Counted from the stretch's first letter, positions 23,741 through 33,350 are shown. The stretch: DNA of 52,345 nucleotides from an uncultured Parcubacteria group bacterium (GCA_903911245.1 CAIWCR010000017.1:1-52345), one strand, 5' to 3'. Notes: generated by a model not told the origin, from the sequence alone. Numbers and translations: made by a program.

Positions 23741-23914
23741 TTATTTTTTTGACACCGGCTCTTTCCCGAAAAGCAGCCATACATTCATGAGTATCAGCAC
23801 GAGACCACACAGAACATTGCTCCACTTCATGATGGCAACGGTCGAAAATCCAAAAAACCAAGGAGAGAGCATAACCCAAAATCCAAGAACAAGGCCCGTC
23901 CAACGTTCAGACAT
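23741..23914 (-). CDS. SPW-repeat small membrane protein (57 aa)
   Basis: Two membrane helices; the first carries GFWVMLSPWFFGFST, the SPW motif of a small bacterial membrane family of unknown function. The start is ATG at 23914 (an upstream TTG in frame is less likely). It sits between the DsbA-like and glutaredoxin genes and may help the redox pair at the membrane, but no function is known. Confidence 0.7.
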   Translation of the reverse strand: MSERWTGLVLGFWVMLSPWFFGFSTVAIMKWSNVLCGLVLILMNVWLLFGKEPVSKK

Positions 23915-23930
23915 AAAATGCAATATCCCT

Positions 23931-24722
23931 TTATTTTATTAAAGAATCTTTCAATGTCTTGAAGGTCGCATACGGCTCTGCTCCCATAATCTGCTGACCA
24001 TTAACAAAGAAAGAAGGAGTTGCGTTTACGCCATACTTTACCGCTTGATCAGACTCCTGCTGTATATTCGACGAATACTTTCCAGAATCAAAACAAGAAG
24101 CAAATGCGTTCTGGTCCATATTCAACGTCTTTGCGATATTCATGAATGCCTCCTTGTTTAAATTGCCGTTATTTTCCGAAGCCTGCTGATTTGTCGTTTC
24201 GTCCTTGAATTCGAGCTGAGACAATGCATCATGGAATTCCCAGAACTTGTTCTGATCTTTTGAACATTCCGTAGCAAGCGCTGCATTATGAGATTCGTGC
24301 TGTGTCGCCGAGCGGTCGTTCACGATCAAGTTTCGAAAAACCATCTTTACCTTTCCGGTATCAACATAATTCTTTACGATGAGCGGCTGAGTCTCTGTGA
24401 AAAATAAATTGCAATACGGGCACTGATAATCACCATATTCAATAATGGTGACTGGCGCATTCGCATCGCCAAGAATAACGTCGTGACTCGTCAGCTTCAT
24501 TGCCTCGGCAGAATTTACTGCCGCACCAGGATTATTTGATGCACCGTTAGAACCGCCTTTGTAGGTCATTGCAAAAACGATTGCTCCCGCAACAAGAACG
24601 CCAGCGACAACAATACTCACCGGAAGAAAGTAATCCTTTTTTATTTCATTACCACTCTCAACCGATACTTCCTTAAAAATCTGCACTTCTTCTTCTGTTA
24701 TTTTGTGTTTATTTTTTTCCAT
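23931..24722 (-). CDS. Membrane-anchored DsbA-like thiol oxidoreductase (263 aa)
   Basis: DsbA/BdbD-type disulfide-forming or isomerising protein facing outward. Cytoplasmic N-terminus (1-30), one helix (about 33-51), a linker, then a thioredoxin fold with CPYC active site in EYGDYQCPYCNLFF near residue 98-105 and cis-Pro motif NATPSFFVNGQQ near 230. The many Cys-containing envelope proteins in this window are plausible clients. The start is well defined: TTGACT-16-TAGACT ends 7 nt before the ATG (leaderless). First gene of the redox operon. Confidence 0.9.
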   Translation of the reverse strand: MEKNKHKITEEEVQIFKEVSVESGNEIKKDYFLPVSIVVAGVLVAGAIVFAMTYKGGSNGASNNPGAAVNSAEAMKLTSHDVILGDANAPVTIIEYGDYQCPYCNLFFTETQPLIVKNYVDTGKVKMVFRNLIVNDRSATQHESHNAALATECSKDQNKFWEFHDALSQLEFKDETTNQQASENNGNLNKEAFMNIAKTLNMDQNAFASCFDSGKYSSNIQQESDQAVKYGVNATPSFFVNGQQIMGAEPYATFKTLKDSLIK

Positions 24723-24729
24723 ACCATAA

Positions 24730-24757
24730 AGTCTACCCTACTATACCGGCAAGTCAA
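24730..24757 (-). promoter_or_regulatory. Promoter of the thiol-redox operon (leaderless)
   Basis: Minus strand TTGACT (24757-24752), 16-nt spacer, TAGACT (24735-24730), 7 nt before the ATG at 24722. This is the clearest case here of a two-box promoter that leaves no room for a leader. Confidence 0.7.
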
Positions 24758-24808
24758 ATAGACTGAAAAATCTTCCCATTGCTGCGCTTTTTGTGTTAAG
24801 ATAAATCA

Positions 24809-26140
24809 ATGAAAAAGGGGAAAATATTCGGAATTGCTGCGCTTTTCTTGGGGGATATCGCCGCGCTCTATCTGGCGCTCTTCGCCACGCTTTTCATCCG
24901 TTACGGCAATGATTTCTACGACCAACTCGTAAACACCCATTTCACACCGTTCAGTATTATTTTCGTGTTGTGGATTATCGTTTTCTATATCGCAGGACTT
25001 TATGATCTTCGACGGTTGCGCAATAACCTTGATTTTATGAAAACGCTTACCCTCACGCTTGTCGTAGATGCGACGATTGCTGTCCTTTTCTTCTACCTTG
25101 TTCCAGTTTTCGGCATCACACCAAAGACAAATCTCTTTATTTTCCTCGTTCTGTTCGCGGCAATAGAGGTCTTTTGGCGACGTACGTCAAATATATTTCT
25201 TGCGCGAGGAGAGGCTCCCAATAGAATCATCCTTATTGGCGAAAGCGAAAGCGCCCACGAGATCACGGAGATCATCATGGAAAATCCGCAACTCGGATAT
25301 GCAATCATAAAACAAATATCCGAAAAAGATATTTATGAAAACCCTATTCTCCTCGAAAAGATAGTTAAAGAAACGCGCGCAAATACTATCGTTGTTCCGC
25401 ATCATTTAAAACAATCAAAAAATTTTGCTTTCGCACTTTACTCGTTCTTCGGAAAAGGAATTTCTGTTATCGATATGATAAGTCTTTATGAGCGCATCCT
25501 ACGGAAAATACCGCTTACCGACATCGAGGAAGTATGGTTCATCGAAAATATAAAGAGCTCCGGTCAATATTACGATTCTCTCAAGCGCGCCGGAGAATTT
25601 CTCCTCGCTCTTATTTTTGGCATTGCGCTTCTCCCCTTGGAGATACTCATTGCTCTTCTCGTAAAACTTTCATCACCCGGTCCTGCTCTTTATAAACAAA
25701 CACGCGTGGGACAAAACGGTAAACTCTTTACGCTCTATAAGTTCCGAACCATGAGAGAATCTGAAAAAAGCACGTGGCTTAAGGAAGAAAAAAATCGCAT
25801 TACCGGCATCGGGAAAATACTCCGTGCGAGCCACCTCGATGAACTCCCGCAATTCATCAATCTTTTGCGCGGAGACGTTTCGCTTGTTGGTCCACGACCG
25901 GATTTTATCGACTTCTATAATGAGCTAAAGGATGTTATCCCCTATTATTCAATTCGTACCATCATAAAACCCGGCATCACCGGGTGGGCACAAGTTGCCT
26001 TTCCGATAACGGAATCACTCGAACAAACAAAAGAACGATTGTGCTATGACATCTATTATCTCAAAAACCGCTCGCTCGTCCTTGATATTCTTATAATCTT
26101 AAAGACGCTTAAAACGGTTCTAAGTGCCGCTGGAAGATAA
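24809..26140 (+). CDS. Polyprenyl-phosphate sugar-1-phosphate transferase (WbaP/ExoY type)
   Basis: Initiates glycan building by moving a sugar-1-phosphate onto undecaprenyl phosphate. Four to five membrane helices in the first 130 residues, a Rossmann-like middle part (RIILIGESESAHEI), a fifth helix near 265-290 and the conserved catalytic tail: SSPGPALYKQTRVGQ, FTLYKFRTMR, SHLDELPQFINLLRGD, LVGPRPDF, KPGITGWAQV. Length (443 aa) fits PglC-like/WbaP membrane transferases of the long type. First gene of the surface-glycan locus; the sugar used cannot be told from sequence. Confidence 0.93.
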   Translation: MKKGKIFGIAALFLGDIAALYLALFATLFIRYGNDFYDQLVNTHFTPFSIIFVLWIIVFYIAGLYDLRRLRNNLDFMKTLTLTLVVDATIAVLFFYLVPVFGITPKTNLFIFLVLFAAIEVFWRRTSNIFLARGEAPNRIILIGESESAHEITEIIMENPQLGYAIIKQISEKDIYENPILLEKIVKETRANTIVVPHHLKQSKNFAFALYSFFGKGISVIDMISLYERILRKIPLTDIEEVWFIENIKSSGQYYDSLKRAGEFLLALIFGIALLPLEILIALLVKLSSPGPALYKQTRVGQNGKLFTLYKFRTMRESEKSTWLKEEKNRITGIGKILRASHLDELPQFINLLRGDVSLVGPRPDFIDFYNELKDVIPYYSIRTIIKPGITGWAQVAFPITESLEQTKERLCYDIYYLKNRSLVLDILIILKTLKTVLSAAGR

Positions 26141-26161
26141 AATTTTCCGTGTACTCCATGA

Positions 26162-26167
26162 TATACT
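26162..26167 (+). promoter_or_regulatory. -10 box for the first epimerase gene (leaderless)
   Basis: TATACT with extended TG (TGATATACT), 6 nt before the ATG at 26174. The epimerases therefore have their own transcript start. Confidence 0.6.
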
Positions 26168-26173
26168 GAACAC

Positions 26174-27169
26174 ATGAATATTATTGTTACAGGCGGTGGC
26201 GGATACATTGGAAAGCTGCTTATCAAAAAATTATCCGGTGATGATTCCGTCAAAAGCATTATCGGCATCGATACCATTCCTCAGCCAGAAGATATAAAAC
26301 AAATTTCAAAGGTTGCTTGGATTCAGGCCGATCTTGCGACAAAAGGATGGGAAGAAAAACTGCCGCCACAACTACCCATTGATGTCGTTATTCATTGCGC
26401 ATTCAAAATCAGAAATCCATATGGGGAAAAAAATATTGTTAAAAAAGAGAATTTTGCCTCTGGTCATGCCGTTTTTGGTTTTTCAATCCGGCGCAATGCA
26501 TCAAAGATAATCTATCTCTCTACCGTTTCAGCATACGGCGCAAAACCGGAAAACATCGGCAAACTCCTTTCTGAAAACGAACCGCTTTCCGAAAAAGAGA
26601 ATCCATATGGCTGTCAAAAAATCGAAGCCGAAAATGATCTCACGGCCCTTATAAAAAAGACTAATTCGAAAACGCAAGCGTTCATTCTCCGACTCAACAG
26701 CATAACCGGGCCAGTTGGACAAAGCATGGGGAGCAAGTTTGGTCTTATTACTTTTCTTAAAAAACTATTACCATTTATCATCGAAGCAAATCCTTATTGG
26801 GCACGGCAATTCGTACACGAAGAAGATCTTGTTGAAATAATCTATCTTTTAACGGTCAAAAATATCCTACAAACAGGAAGAAATCCTGAAGTCTTCAATA
26901 TTGCCCCTCCTAATTTTCTCACTGCGCGTGATATGAGTAGGCTTCTTAATAAGAGGATCCTCAAAATTCCGGCGTGGTCGGTGAGGCCGCTCTTTTCCAT
27001 TGCATGGCACGGATCTCTCGGCCGCATCCCCACACGGCCCGATTCTGCGATGGGCCTTATCTATCCTATTAATGTTGACGGCTCGCGCATTGAAAACGTA
27101 TTGGGATTCCATTATTCCCATACTGCACAAGAGGCATTTCTTGCTCAAAATAATAAATTAATACAATAA
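26174..27169 (+). CDS. NAD-dependent sugar epimerase/dehydratase (SDR family)
   Basis: Extended SDR acting on a nucleotide sugar. NAD motif VTGGGGYIGKLL at residues 5-16, STVSAYGA with the catalytic Ser and Tyr-x3-Lys as YGCQK near 140, and RLNSITGPVG. Length (331 aa) is normal. It is followed 6 nt later by a second epimerase, so they probably act in the same pathway. Exact substrate unknown. Confidence 0.88.
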   Translation: MNIIVTGGGGYIGKLLIKKLSGDDSVKSIIGIDTIPQPEDIKQISKVAWIQADLATKGWEEKLPPQLPIDVVIHCAFKIRNPYGEKNIVKKENFASGHAVFGFSIRRNASKIIYLSTVSAYGAKPENIGKLLSENEPLSEKENPYGCQKIEAENDLTALIKKTNSKTQAFILRLNSITGPVGQSMGSKFGLITFLKKLLPFIIEANPYWARQFVHEEDLVEIIYLLTVKNILQTGRNPEVFNIAPPNFLTARDMSRLLNKRILKIPAWSVRPLFSIAWHGSLGRIPTRPDSAMGLIYPINVDGSRIENVLGFHYSHTAQEAFLAQNNKLIQ

Positions 27170-27175
27170 CCAATT

Positions 27176-28117
27176 ATGAAATTGATTGTTACTGGCGGCG
27201 CGGGATTTATCGGCAGCCATCTTGTCGATCGGCTTATAACTGATGGTCACGACGTTCTTTTACTCGACGATCTCTCATCCGGAAAATTAGAAAACTTTCA
27301 ACATCATTCGGAAAATCCAAAATTCAAGTTCATAAAAATAGATATCACCGAGCAAGAGGCCGTGAAAAATATCTTTATTGAATTCAAGCCCGAATGCGTT
27401 TTTCATCTTGCTGCAAATGCGGATATCGGGAAGAGCGCTCATGACGCCTCAGTCGATCTGACAAAAACATTCGCAACAACTATTTCAGTCCTCGAGGCAA
27501 TGAAGGCATCTGAAGCGAAACAAATTATCTTCTCTTCAAGTTCGGTGGTATACGGCGAACTTCCCGGACCCGTCACAGAATCAAGCGGCCCACTCCTTCC
27601 AATATCGAATTACGGAGCAGCAAAACTCTCTTCCGAGGCGTTCATTTCATCATATGCCGATACGTATGGTTTCCGCGCGTGGATATTTCGGTTCGCAAAT
27701 ATTTGCGGCCCCCGAATCTCCCATGGAGTTTTCGTTAACTTCCTACGATTTATCAAAGAAGACCCGACTCGGATTACGGTAGCCCAAGATGGGACGCAAG
27801 CGAAGCCGTATGTTTATGTTGAAGACCTGATAGATGCCATCATGATAGGATGGAAAAATGGAAAAGAAAAAATAAATATCTTTAATGCAGGAAACTCACC
27901 TCTTGTCTCGGTCAATGAAATTCTTGATATCATTCTCAAAGAAAAAGGCATTCCTAAAATCCAAATCAATTATACCCACGAGCCAGCATGGGCAGGCGAC
28001 ATCAAAACCTATGCATTCGACAATACAAAATTAGAATCTCTCGGCTTCCATCCCAAATACAATTCTCTCGAAGCAGTCACCCTGACCATACAGAAAATCG
28101 CGGACACCCTTGATTAA
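27176..28117 (+). CDS. UDP-glucose 4-epimerase-like NAD-dependent epimerase
   Basis: Extended SDR close to GalE/WbpP types. NAD motif VTGGAGFIGSHLVDRL at residues 5-20, HLAANADIG, FSSSSVVYGE, catalytic YGAAK (residues near 145), RFANICGPR and AGDIKTYAFDNTK. Likely converts a UDP- or GDP-sugar for the glycan made by this locus. Shares a 4-nt tail-to-tail overlap with the next, convergent gene. Confidence 0.88.
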   Translation: MKLIVTGGAGFIGSHLVDRLITDGHDVLLLDDLSSGKLENFQHHSENPKFKFIKIDITEQEAVKNIFIEFKPECVFHLAANADIGKSAHDASVDLTKTFATTISVLEAMKASEAKQIIFSSSSVVYGELPGPVTESSGPLLPISNYGAAKLSSEAFISSYADTYGFRAWIFRFANICGPRISHGVFVNFLRFIKEDPTRITVAQDGTQAKPYVYVEDLIDAIMIGWKNGKEKINIFNAGNSPLVSVNEILDIILKEKGIPKIQINYTHEPAWAGDIKTYAFDNTKLESLGFHPKYNSLEAVTLTIQKIADTLD

Positions 28118-28665
28118 TGCCCTCTTTTTTTACTACGCACTAACGAAGCCTTCGAATTATTCCTCAATGGAGCTGTTTTCTTTTTCACTGCCTTCTTAAC
28201 ATAGCTCCCCAAAAGCCACGAACTTGATTGTATTTTTCCCCCAGCACCGACGTTGAACATCATCTTACATCCAATTTTGCGACATACTGGCACTTCGGGA
28301 ATATTACCCAACTTCCGATCACCGCCATTAGCAAAGATGTCGGGCTTGATTTCGGCAAGCTCACGACACACGCTCATATCGTCAGTCCCTGGTTCGTGTT
28401 TGGTCAGAAAGACCCGATCAACACCGCGTAGAGCTTCAATTACTTCCGCTCGTTCATGATCGGGCATAAAAACATGCTCCTTCTTCTTTTTGAGCCAATT
28501 ATCGTTATTGAGAATTACCACCAACTCATCGCCAAGCGCCCGGGCCCGCTGAAAAAGCCTGACATGTCCGATATGGATCGGATCGAAACCGCCACTTACC
28601 GCAACAACCACTCTTTTCTTTTTTGCTGTTTTTTCTGCCAACTTCTTTATGATTTTTTTATTCAT
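28114..28665 (-). CDS. HIGH-type nucleotidyltransferase (HldE/TagD-like, 183 aa)
   Basis: Cytidylyl/adenylyltransferase family. VSGGFDPIHIGHVRLFQRA holds the HxGH motif at residues 23-42, and NGGDRKLGNIPE and the SSSWLL (ISS-like) motif follow. Such enzymes activate glycerol-, ribitol- or heptose-phosphates with CTP or ATP. In a locus with heptose genes, the HldE C-terminal domain (ADP-heptose formation) is one reasonable option; the extended basic C-terminus (KKAVKKKTAPL) is unusual. Confidence 0.85.
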   Translation of the reverse strand: MNKKIIKKLAEKTAKKKRVVVAVSGGFDPIHIGHVRLFQRARALGDELVVILNNDNWLKKKKEHVFMPDHERAEVIEALRGVDRVFLTKHEPGTDDMSVCRELAEIKPDIFANGGDRKLGNIPEVPVCRKIGCKMMFNVGAGGKIQSSSWLLGSYVKKAVKKKTAPLRNNSKASLVRSKKRGH

Positions 28666-28739
28666 ATTAATTTTTGAGAAGCATCGTTTACGAAAGGCTT
28701 GATTTGATATATTCTAGATACATTGACCCCTTTATTATA

Positions 28740-30221
28740 ATGTCGACTATCAAAAAGATAAAGTCTTTTCTCTTCGAGAACAAGACCACAAAACAGACGA
28801 TTGCAAAGAATACCGCATGGCTTTCGATTTCGAATTTCGGGGGCCGCCTTTTTAAGGCAATTATCATAATATATGCTGCCCGCGTTCTTGGAGCGGCCGG
28901 CTACGGCGTTTTTTCCTATGCCGTAACACTTGCTGGATTTTTTACCCTTTTTACCGATCCAGGAGTTGGCGCCATTCTTATTCGCGAAGGATCAAAAGCG
29001 AGCCTCGAAGAACAACGACTACTTTTCTCGGCGTCGTTCCTCCTTAAAACCGTTTTTGTCGGACTGAGCGTGATGCTTGTGCTTTTTGTCGCGCCACTCT
29101 TTTCCACGCTTCCAGGGGCACGAGAACTCATCCCGCTTGTTGCTCTCATTATCCTCTTTGATAGCATCCGCGAACTGTTCTCCTCTTTTTTCCGCATGCA
29201 GGAAAAAATGCAATGGGATGCCGCAGCATTTCTTTTGGCAAATATCGGCATTGCCATAATTGGTTTTATTTTTATAAACATTAATCCGTCTCCCATCTAT
29301 TTCGGATGGGCCTATGTCATAGGAACTATGCTCGGCGCTATCGCCGCAATTTGGTTTATGCGTCACAATATAAAACATTTATTTGTGCACGTTCCATGGA
29401 GTCGTCTTAAAAGCATTCTTTCTGCAGCATGGCCATTCGCCATCATGGGAGCCCTGGGCATTCTTTTTACCAACACCGATATCATTATTATCAGCTGGAT
29501 GAAAACAGCAACTGACGTCGGCGTTTATTCTGCAGCAATTCGAATAATACAGGTACTTTATGTCATCCCCATGATTATCCAAATGAGCACACTGCCAGTT
29601 TTTGCACGTTTTGCCGGTAAAAATAACGTGGTATTTCGACAAGGGCTAGAAAAAACCCTCGGTCTTATCTTCCTTATTTCAATACCGCTTTCTCTTGGTG
29701 GCGCGATTCTCGGAACGTCAATTATGCAATTCGTTTTTGGAACACCTTATGCAATTGGCGGCCTGGCGTTTTCTATCCTTATGCTTGGTCTTTTCTTTGA
29801 TTATGCCGCTGGCGTCATTTCAAACGCCATCTTTGCGTATAACCATCAAAAGAGCCTCATAGCATCATCGGCAATTGGCGGAACAGCTAATATTGTTTTA
29901 GATGTCATCCTCATTCCGATCTTTGGCATTGCTGGATCCGCTATTGCAACACTCATAGCTCAGATATTAAGCAATACATACTTGTGGTATGCCATGAAGA
30001 GAATAAATCCATTTTCGGTATTACCTCATGTTAAAAAAATATTTGCAAGTGGCATCGTGATGGCGGCCATAACGATTACCCTCGCATTGCTTCATGTTAA
30101 TGTCATCATAAATATTGCAATTTCCGGAAGCGTCTATTGCGTCATGCTTCTTGCCTTGCGCGAGAACCTCCTCTTTGAAATGAAGAATATTTTATTTGGA
30201 GAAAAAGCTGAGGCCGTGTAA
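28740..30221 (+). CDS. Polysaccharide flippase (Wzx/MurJ-like, MATE fold)
   Basis: Twelve to fourteen membrane helices over 493 aa, beginning ARVLGAAGYGVFSYAVTLAG, a typical Wzx opening. It carries lipid-linked glycan units across the membrane so that they can be extended or ligated outside. The ATG at 28740 is chosen over an in-frame TTG at 28674. The ATG overlaps a TATAAT, so its promoter must lie further up. With the initiating transferase and O-antigen ligase-like protein in this window, a Wzx-type export route is plausible. Confidence 0.9.
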   Translation: MSTIKKIKSFLFENKTTKQTIAKNTAWLSISNFGGRLFKAIIIIYAARVLGAAGYGVFSYAVTLAGFFTLFTDPGVGAILIREGSKASLEEQRLLFSASFLLKTVFVGLSVMLVLFVAPLFSTLPGARELIPLVALIILFDSIRELFSSFFRMQEKMQWDAAAFLLANIGIAIIGFIFININPSPIYFGWAYVIGTMLGAIAAIWFMRHNIKHLFVHVPWSRLKSILSAAWPFAIMGALGILFTNTDIIIISWMKTATDVGVYSAAIRIIQVLYVIPMIIQMSTLPVFARFAGKNNVVFRQGLEKTLGLIFLISIPLSLGGAILGTSIMQFVFGTPYAIGGLAFSILMLGLFFDYAAGVISNAIFAYNHQKSLIASSAIGGTANIVLDVILIPIFGIAGSAIATLIAQILSNTYLWYAMKRINPFSVLPHVKKIFASGIVMAAITITLALLHVNVIINIAISGSVYCVMLLALRENLLFEMKNILFGEKAEAV

Positions 30222-30275
30222 AGCTTTTAAAAGCATCCGAGAAATCAAACAAGGGATGTCGTGTCTCTCCTTTCT

Positions 30276-30300
30276 GTCATCCTGACGAAAGCCAGGATCC
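30276..30300. repeat. GTCATCC-type palindromic repeat, copy 5
   Basis: GTCATCCTG and CAGGATCC around ACGAAAGC, in the gap between the convergent flippase and GT9 genes. It ends only a few nt before the stop of the GT9 gene. Confidence 0.65.
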
Positions 30301-30303
30301 AGA

Positions 30304-31512
30304 TCAATTCTCTTCTTTTCCCACAATCTTTTCGATCACGGTCTCAACATCTTTTACCGAAGTCTTTTCTATATCAAGAATTTTCATTGTATCGACGATT
30401 GGCAACATAATGCGCGCATCGGTTGGAAATCGCTTCTGAGAAAATCCCTTTATATAGTAGGAATCCTTATTTACCAAGACAATTGATTGGCGATTGCATG
30501 CCAGCGACAAATGCGCAGGGAACGAATCAATACCAACAAAGAAGGTCGCGCCTTTCATAAGCGCACCAAACTCTTGAATTTTCATATCAGTAAGAATATG
30601 AACACTATCTTTGTTTGCCGGAGAAACAAGACCTTCTAGATATTCTTTCTGCGATGGCATTCCCGTTAACGCAACCAAAAAGCCTTGAGAAATGAGAAAT
30701 GTTATCAATTGCTGCCAATTTCCTTTCTTCCACGTCCGCTCAACATCAAAAGAAACCGGGGAAATAACGACATACGACCCCATTGCATTCATAAGATTTG
30801 CCGCTTCATTGTTATAAAATTCCTCGCAGAATTCCGCATGGGAAATATCAATACCCAGCGGTCGCAAAAGATTAAGATAATTCTTCCATTCTTCTTCTTC
30901 GAGATTATAATCAGCCCAATAGTCTGCAAAGAAGCTTTGTTCTGAAATATCAAAAGCAATCAGCGCGCCACCCAATTGACGCCATGGGATATTCGAGCTC
31001 GGTGGATAGGCGCGCGTATTGATTACCGCATCGTAGTGTCGTTTTTTTAGCTCACAAAGCACCGCATCATTTCTTTTCATAACGGCCACAATTCCTCCCG
31101 TTTTATTTTTTTCCCGCCCCATGAGCGACAACAAAAATGGATCTTCCCAGAAATAAATATTTGCAATATGTGAATTTTTTTCGAGAAGCGGCTTTGTTTT
31201 TGGATTGATAAGATAATCGATTTCGAGATCGGGATATTTCTTTTTGATAATCGACAGAAGAAAAGTCGAAAAAAGTACATCGCCAAACTGATCTATTTTC
31301 ACAATCAGAATGCGCCGCGGATTAGTCAATGTTTTTTTACCAAGCCGCATCCAGAAAAATAAAAGGTCCCCCAACAATTCAAACGGCCACTCAATGAGAA
31401 GATAAAAAAACTTGATGAACTTGGTAAGCTGCTTTTTCCAGCCGAATCGGCGACGCATGATATTGCCGCAGAATTTCCGCAATAGTTTCCAATGCTTTTC
31501 GAATATTTCCAT
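30304..31512 (-). CDS. Glycosyltransferase family 9 (heptosyltransferase-like, 402 aa)
   Basis: GT-B fold of the heptosyltransferase type: RRILIVKIDQFGDVLFSTFLLSII near residue 67, then a nucleotide-sugar domain with VVISPVSFDVERTWKKGNWQQLI and FVGIDSFPAHLSLACN. An N-terminal extension of about 60 residues is partly hydrophobic and may bind the membrane. One of two GT9 proteins; together with the heptose genes further on they could add heptose to a glycan. Divergent from gmhA with overlapping -10 boxes. Confidence 0.85.
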   Translation of the reverse strand: MEIFEKHWKLLRKFCGNIMRRRFGWKKQLTKFIKFFYLLIEWPFELLGDLLFFWMRLGKKTLTNPRRILIVKIDQFGDVLFSTFLLSIIKKKYPDLEIDYLINPKTKPLLEKNSHIANIYFWEDPFLLSLMGREKNKTGGIVAVMKRNDAVLCELKKRHYDAVINTRAYPPSSNIPWRQLGGALIAFDISEQSFFADYWADYNLEEEEWKNYLNLLRPLGIDISHAEFCEEFYNNEAANLMNAMGSYVVISPVSFDVERTWKKGNWQQLITFLISQGFLVALTGMPSQKEYLEGLVSPANKDSVHILTDMKIQEFGALMKGATFFVGIDSFPAHLSLACNRQSIVLVNKDSYYIKGFSQKRFPTDARIMLPIVDTMKILDIEKTSVKDVETVIEKIVGKEEN

Positions 31513-31554
31513 AAGGGTATGGTATCATAAAGCAATAAATCATAAAACAAGAAA

Positions 31555-32133
31555 ATGGAATCAAACGAAGCCGCCATTGAGCATGTCTTTGCTGAACATC
31601 TCGCCGTAACAGAAGCAACGAAAACCGCTATTCCGACAATTCTTTCCATAACACAAGCGCTTTGCGATCTCATTGCGCAGGACGGAAAACTGCTTATCTG
31701 TGGCAACGGCGGCTCCGCAACCGACAGCGGACATTGGTCAGCAGAGTGGCGCGTCCGATTCAAAAAAGACCGACAGGCGCTTCGTGCCGAATCACTTGTC
31801 GCCGACGTTGCAACCATTACAGCAGCAGGAAACGATCTTGGATTTGAAACTATCTTTTCGCGACAAGTGGAGGCATCAGGTAGACCAGGAGACGTTCTTC
31901 TTGCAATCAGCACCAGTGGTAACTCAGCAAATATCCTCGCCGCCGCACAACAAGCAAAAAAACAAAACATAACGGTTATTGCGTTTACCGGCGGCACTGG
32001 GGGCGAACTTGCAAAGCTCGCCGATATTTCATTTATCGTTCCTTCCACCATTACTGCTCGCATTCAGGAAATGCACGAACTCGCAATGCACATCATTTGT
32101 GAATTAATAGATAAAAATCTCGGAGTGGAATAG
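31555..32133 (+). CDS. gmhA: Phosphoheptose isomerase (GmhA-like)
   Basis: Converts sedoheptulose 7-phosphate to D-glycero-D-manno-heptose 7-phosphate, the first committed step of heptose synthesis. SIS-fold with LLICGNGGSATDSGHWSAEW at residues 42-61, ISTSGNSANIL near 120, and HELAMHIICELID at the end. Length (192 aa) matches GmhA. It stands between the two GT9 genes and far from the other heptose genes at 41844-45477, which have another SIS protein. Confidence 0.9.
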   Translation: MESNEAAIEHVFAEHLAVTEATKTAIPTILSITQALCDLIAQDGKLLICGNGGSATDSGHWSAEWRVRFKKDRQALRAESLVADVATITAAGNDLGFETIFSRQVEASGRPGDVLLAISTSGNSANILAAAQQAKKQNITVIAFTGGTGGELAKLADISFIVPSTITARIQEMHELAMHIICELIDKNLGVE

Positions 32134-32179
32134 TTGTTTATATAAAAACCCCATGGACCCTGGGCAGTGACCCTCCCTT

Positions 32180-32227
32180 GCCATCCTCCGACTCCCCATT
32201 GTCATCCTCCGGTTTAGCCGGAGGATC
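32180..32227. repeat. GTCATCC-type palindromic repeats that enter a gene end
   Basis: A degenerate GCCATCCTCCGAC unit followed by GTCATCCTCCGG-TTTAG-CCGGAGGATCC. The right unit forms a hairpin that includes the last codons and stop of the minus-strand GT9 gene ending at 32214. Confidence 0.65.
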
Positions 32228-33350
32228 CAAACATCGATTTCAATTTCTCATAAACCTCCTCAGTCGATATCGCTTGCATATTGGGACAAGGATAGGGACA
32301 TCTGCCATAAGTACAATGGTGGTTTTTTTCTCTACCCAGAATGACAACGCTATTCTTGCCGAGCGGGCGCCATCGTTTTTCATCCACAACAGAATTCATA
32401 AGATCAAGGGTTGGTATATCAAGCGCGCCCGCAAAATGGGCTAATGCGGAATCGTTCCCCAAAAACGTCTTTGCTTGAGAAATTATAAAATAAGAGCCTC
32501 GAAGAGATAATTGTCCAATTAAATTCTTTATGCGCCCATCATGAACTGAGTTAGCAATATAATCCCCTATTTCTTTCTCCTCCTTGCTCCCGAGTAAAAT
32601 AATATTGCCAGCATATTCATCAAGCGTCCTGCGAATAATTTTCGCAAAATATTCTTTGGGCCAAATTTTATAAGACAGGCCGGCACCTGGATGGATAACA
32701 ATATATTCTGATCCACCCTCCTTTTGTATCAATTTTTTACCATTTTCTTTTTCAACATCAGTCAGATAGATACGTGGTTGCCATTCAGTGACGCTCCCAC
32801 CAAGCGATGAAATTATTTTTTCATAGCGCTTACTCTCGTGAACGCTTCTGTCATACTGAAGTGGGATCGTATAAAGAAATCCTCCGACTTCTTCCTTTTC
32901 AAATCCAATCCGATTTGCCGCTCCGCTCAAAAATCCCAAAAGCGCCGCAAACGGCTCCCCGCGAAGATCAATGGTTAAATCATATTTTTTTCTTCGGATG
33001 ATTCTGATAAGCGCAAAAAGGTCTTTCATTTTTGCCGGCGTCTTCCCACGATACATTCGAGGATAGTTAAACTTTATAATCTCTTCAACGAACGGATTAT
33101 TTTCGAAAACCGCCGCAGAACTTTCTTGGCACACTACATCAATATTTGCATTCGGAAATACATTTTTCAGATGTTCAAAAATAGGAGTGCTCAAAAAACA
33201 GTCCCCGAGTTGATCGAGCTTGATGATGAGAATCTTTATTGAAGCATTCCTATTTATGAGAAGCGTTTTTCCCCTTAAAAAAAATCTCCCGATGGCGTCA
33301 ATGACATTGGCGCATCGCGCAACGGTTGTATTGGTATAGCTATATTGCAT
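32214..33350 (-). CDS. Glycosyltransferase family 9 (heptosyltransferase-like, 378 aa)
   Basis: GT9 with the N-terminal motif IKILIIKLDQLGDCFLSTPIFEHL near residue 38 and donor-site motifs IVIHPGAGLSYKIWPKEYFAKI and FLGNDSALAHFAGALD. Likely transfers heptose or a related sugar. Its last residues (GSSG) and the TAA stop lie in a palindromic repeat, so an insertion of this repeat changed the C-terminus. It ends with a Cys-rich bit near the end (CTYGRCPYPCPN), common in this family in CPR. Confidence 0.88.
   Translation of the reverse strand: MQYSYTNTTVARCANVIDAIGRFFLRGKTLLINRNASIKILIIKLDQLGDCFLSTPIFEHLKNVFPNANIDVVCQESSAAVFENNPFVEEIIKFNYPRMYRGKTPAKMKDLFALIRIIRRKKYDLTIDLRGEPFAALLGFLSGAANRIGFEKEEVGGFLYTIPLQYDRSVHESKRYEKIISSLGGSVTEWQPRIYLTDVEKENGKKLIQKEGGSEYIVIHPGAGLSYKIWPKEYFAKIIRRTLDEYAGNIILLGSKEEKEIGDYIANSVHDGRIKNLIGQLSLRGSYFIISQAKTFLGNDSALAHFAGALDIPTLDLMNSVVDEKRWRPLGKNSVVILGREKNHHCTYGRCPYPCPNMQAISTEEVYEKLKSMFGSSG

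Noticed and set aside
28674..28739. TTG start extending the flippase
   Set aside because: The extension has no homology-like features and the ATG at 28740 directly precedes the usual start of a Wzx protein.
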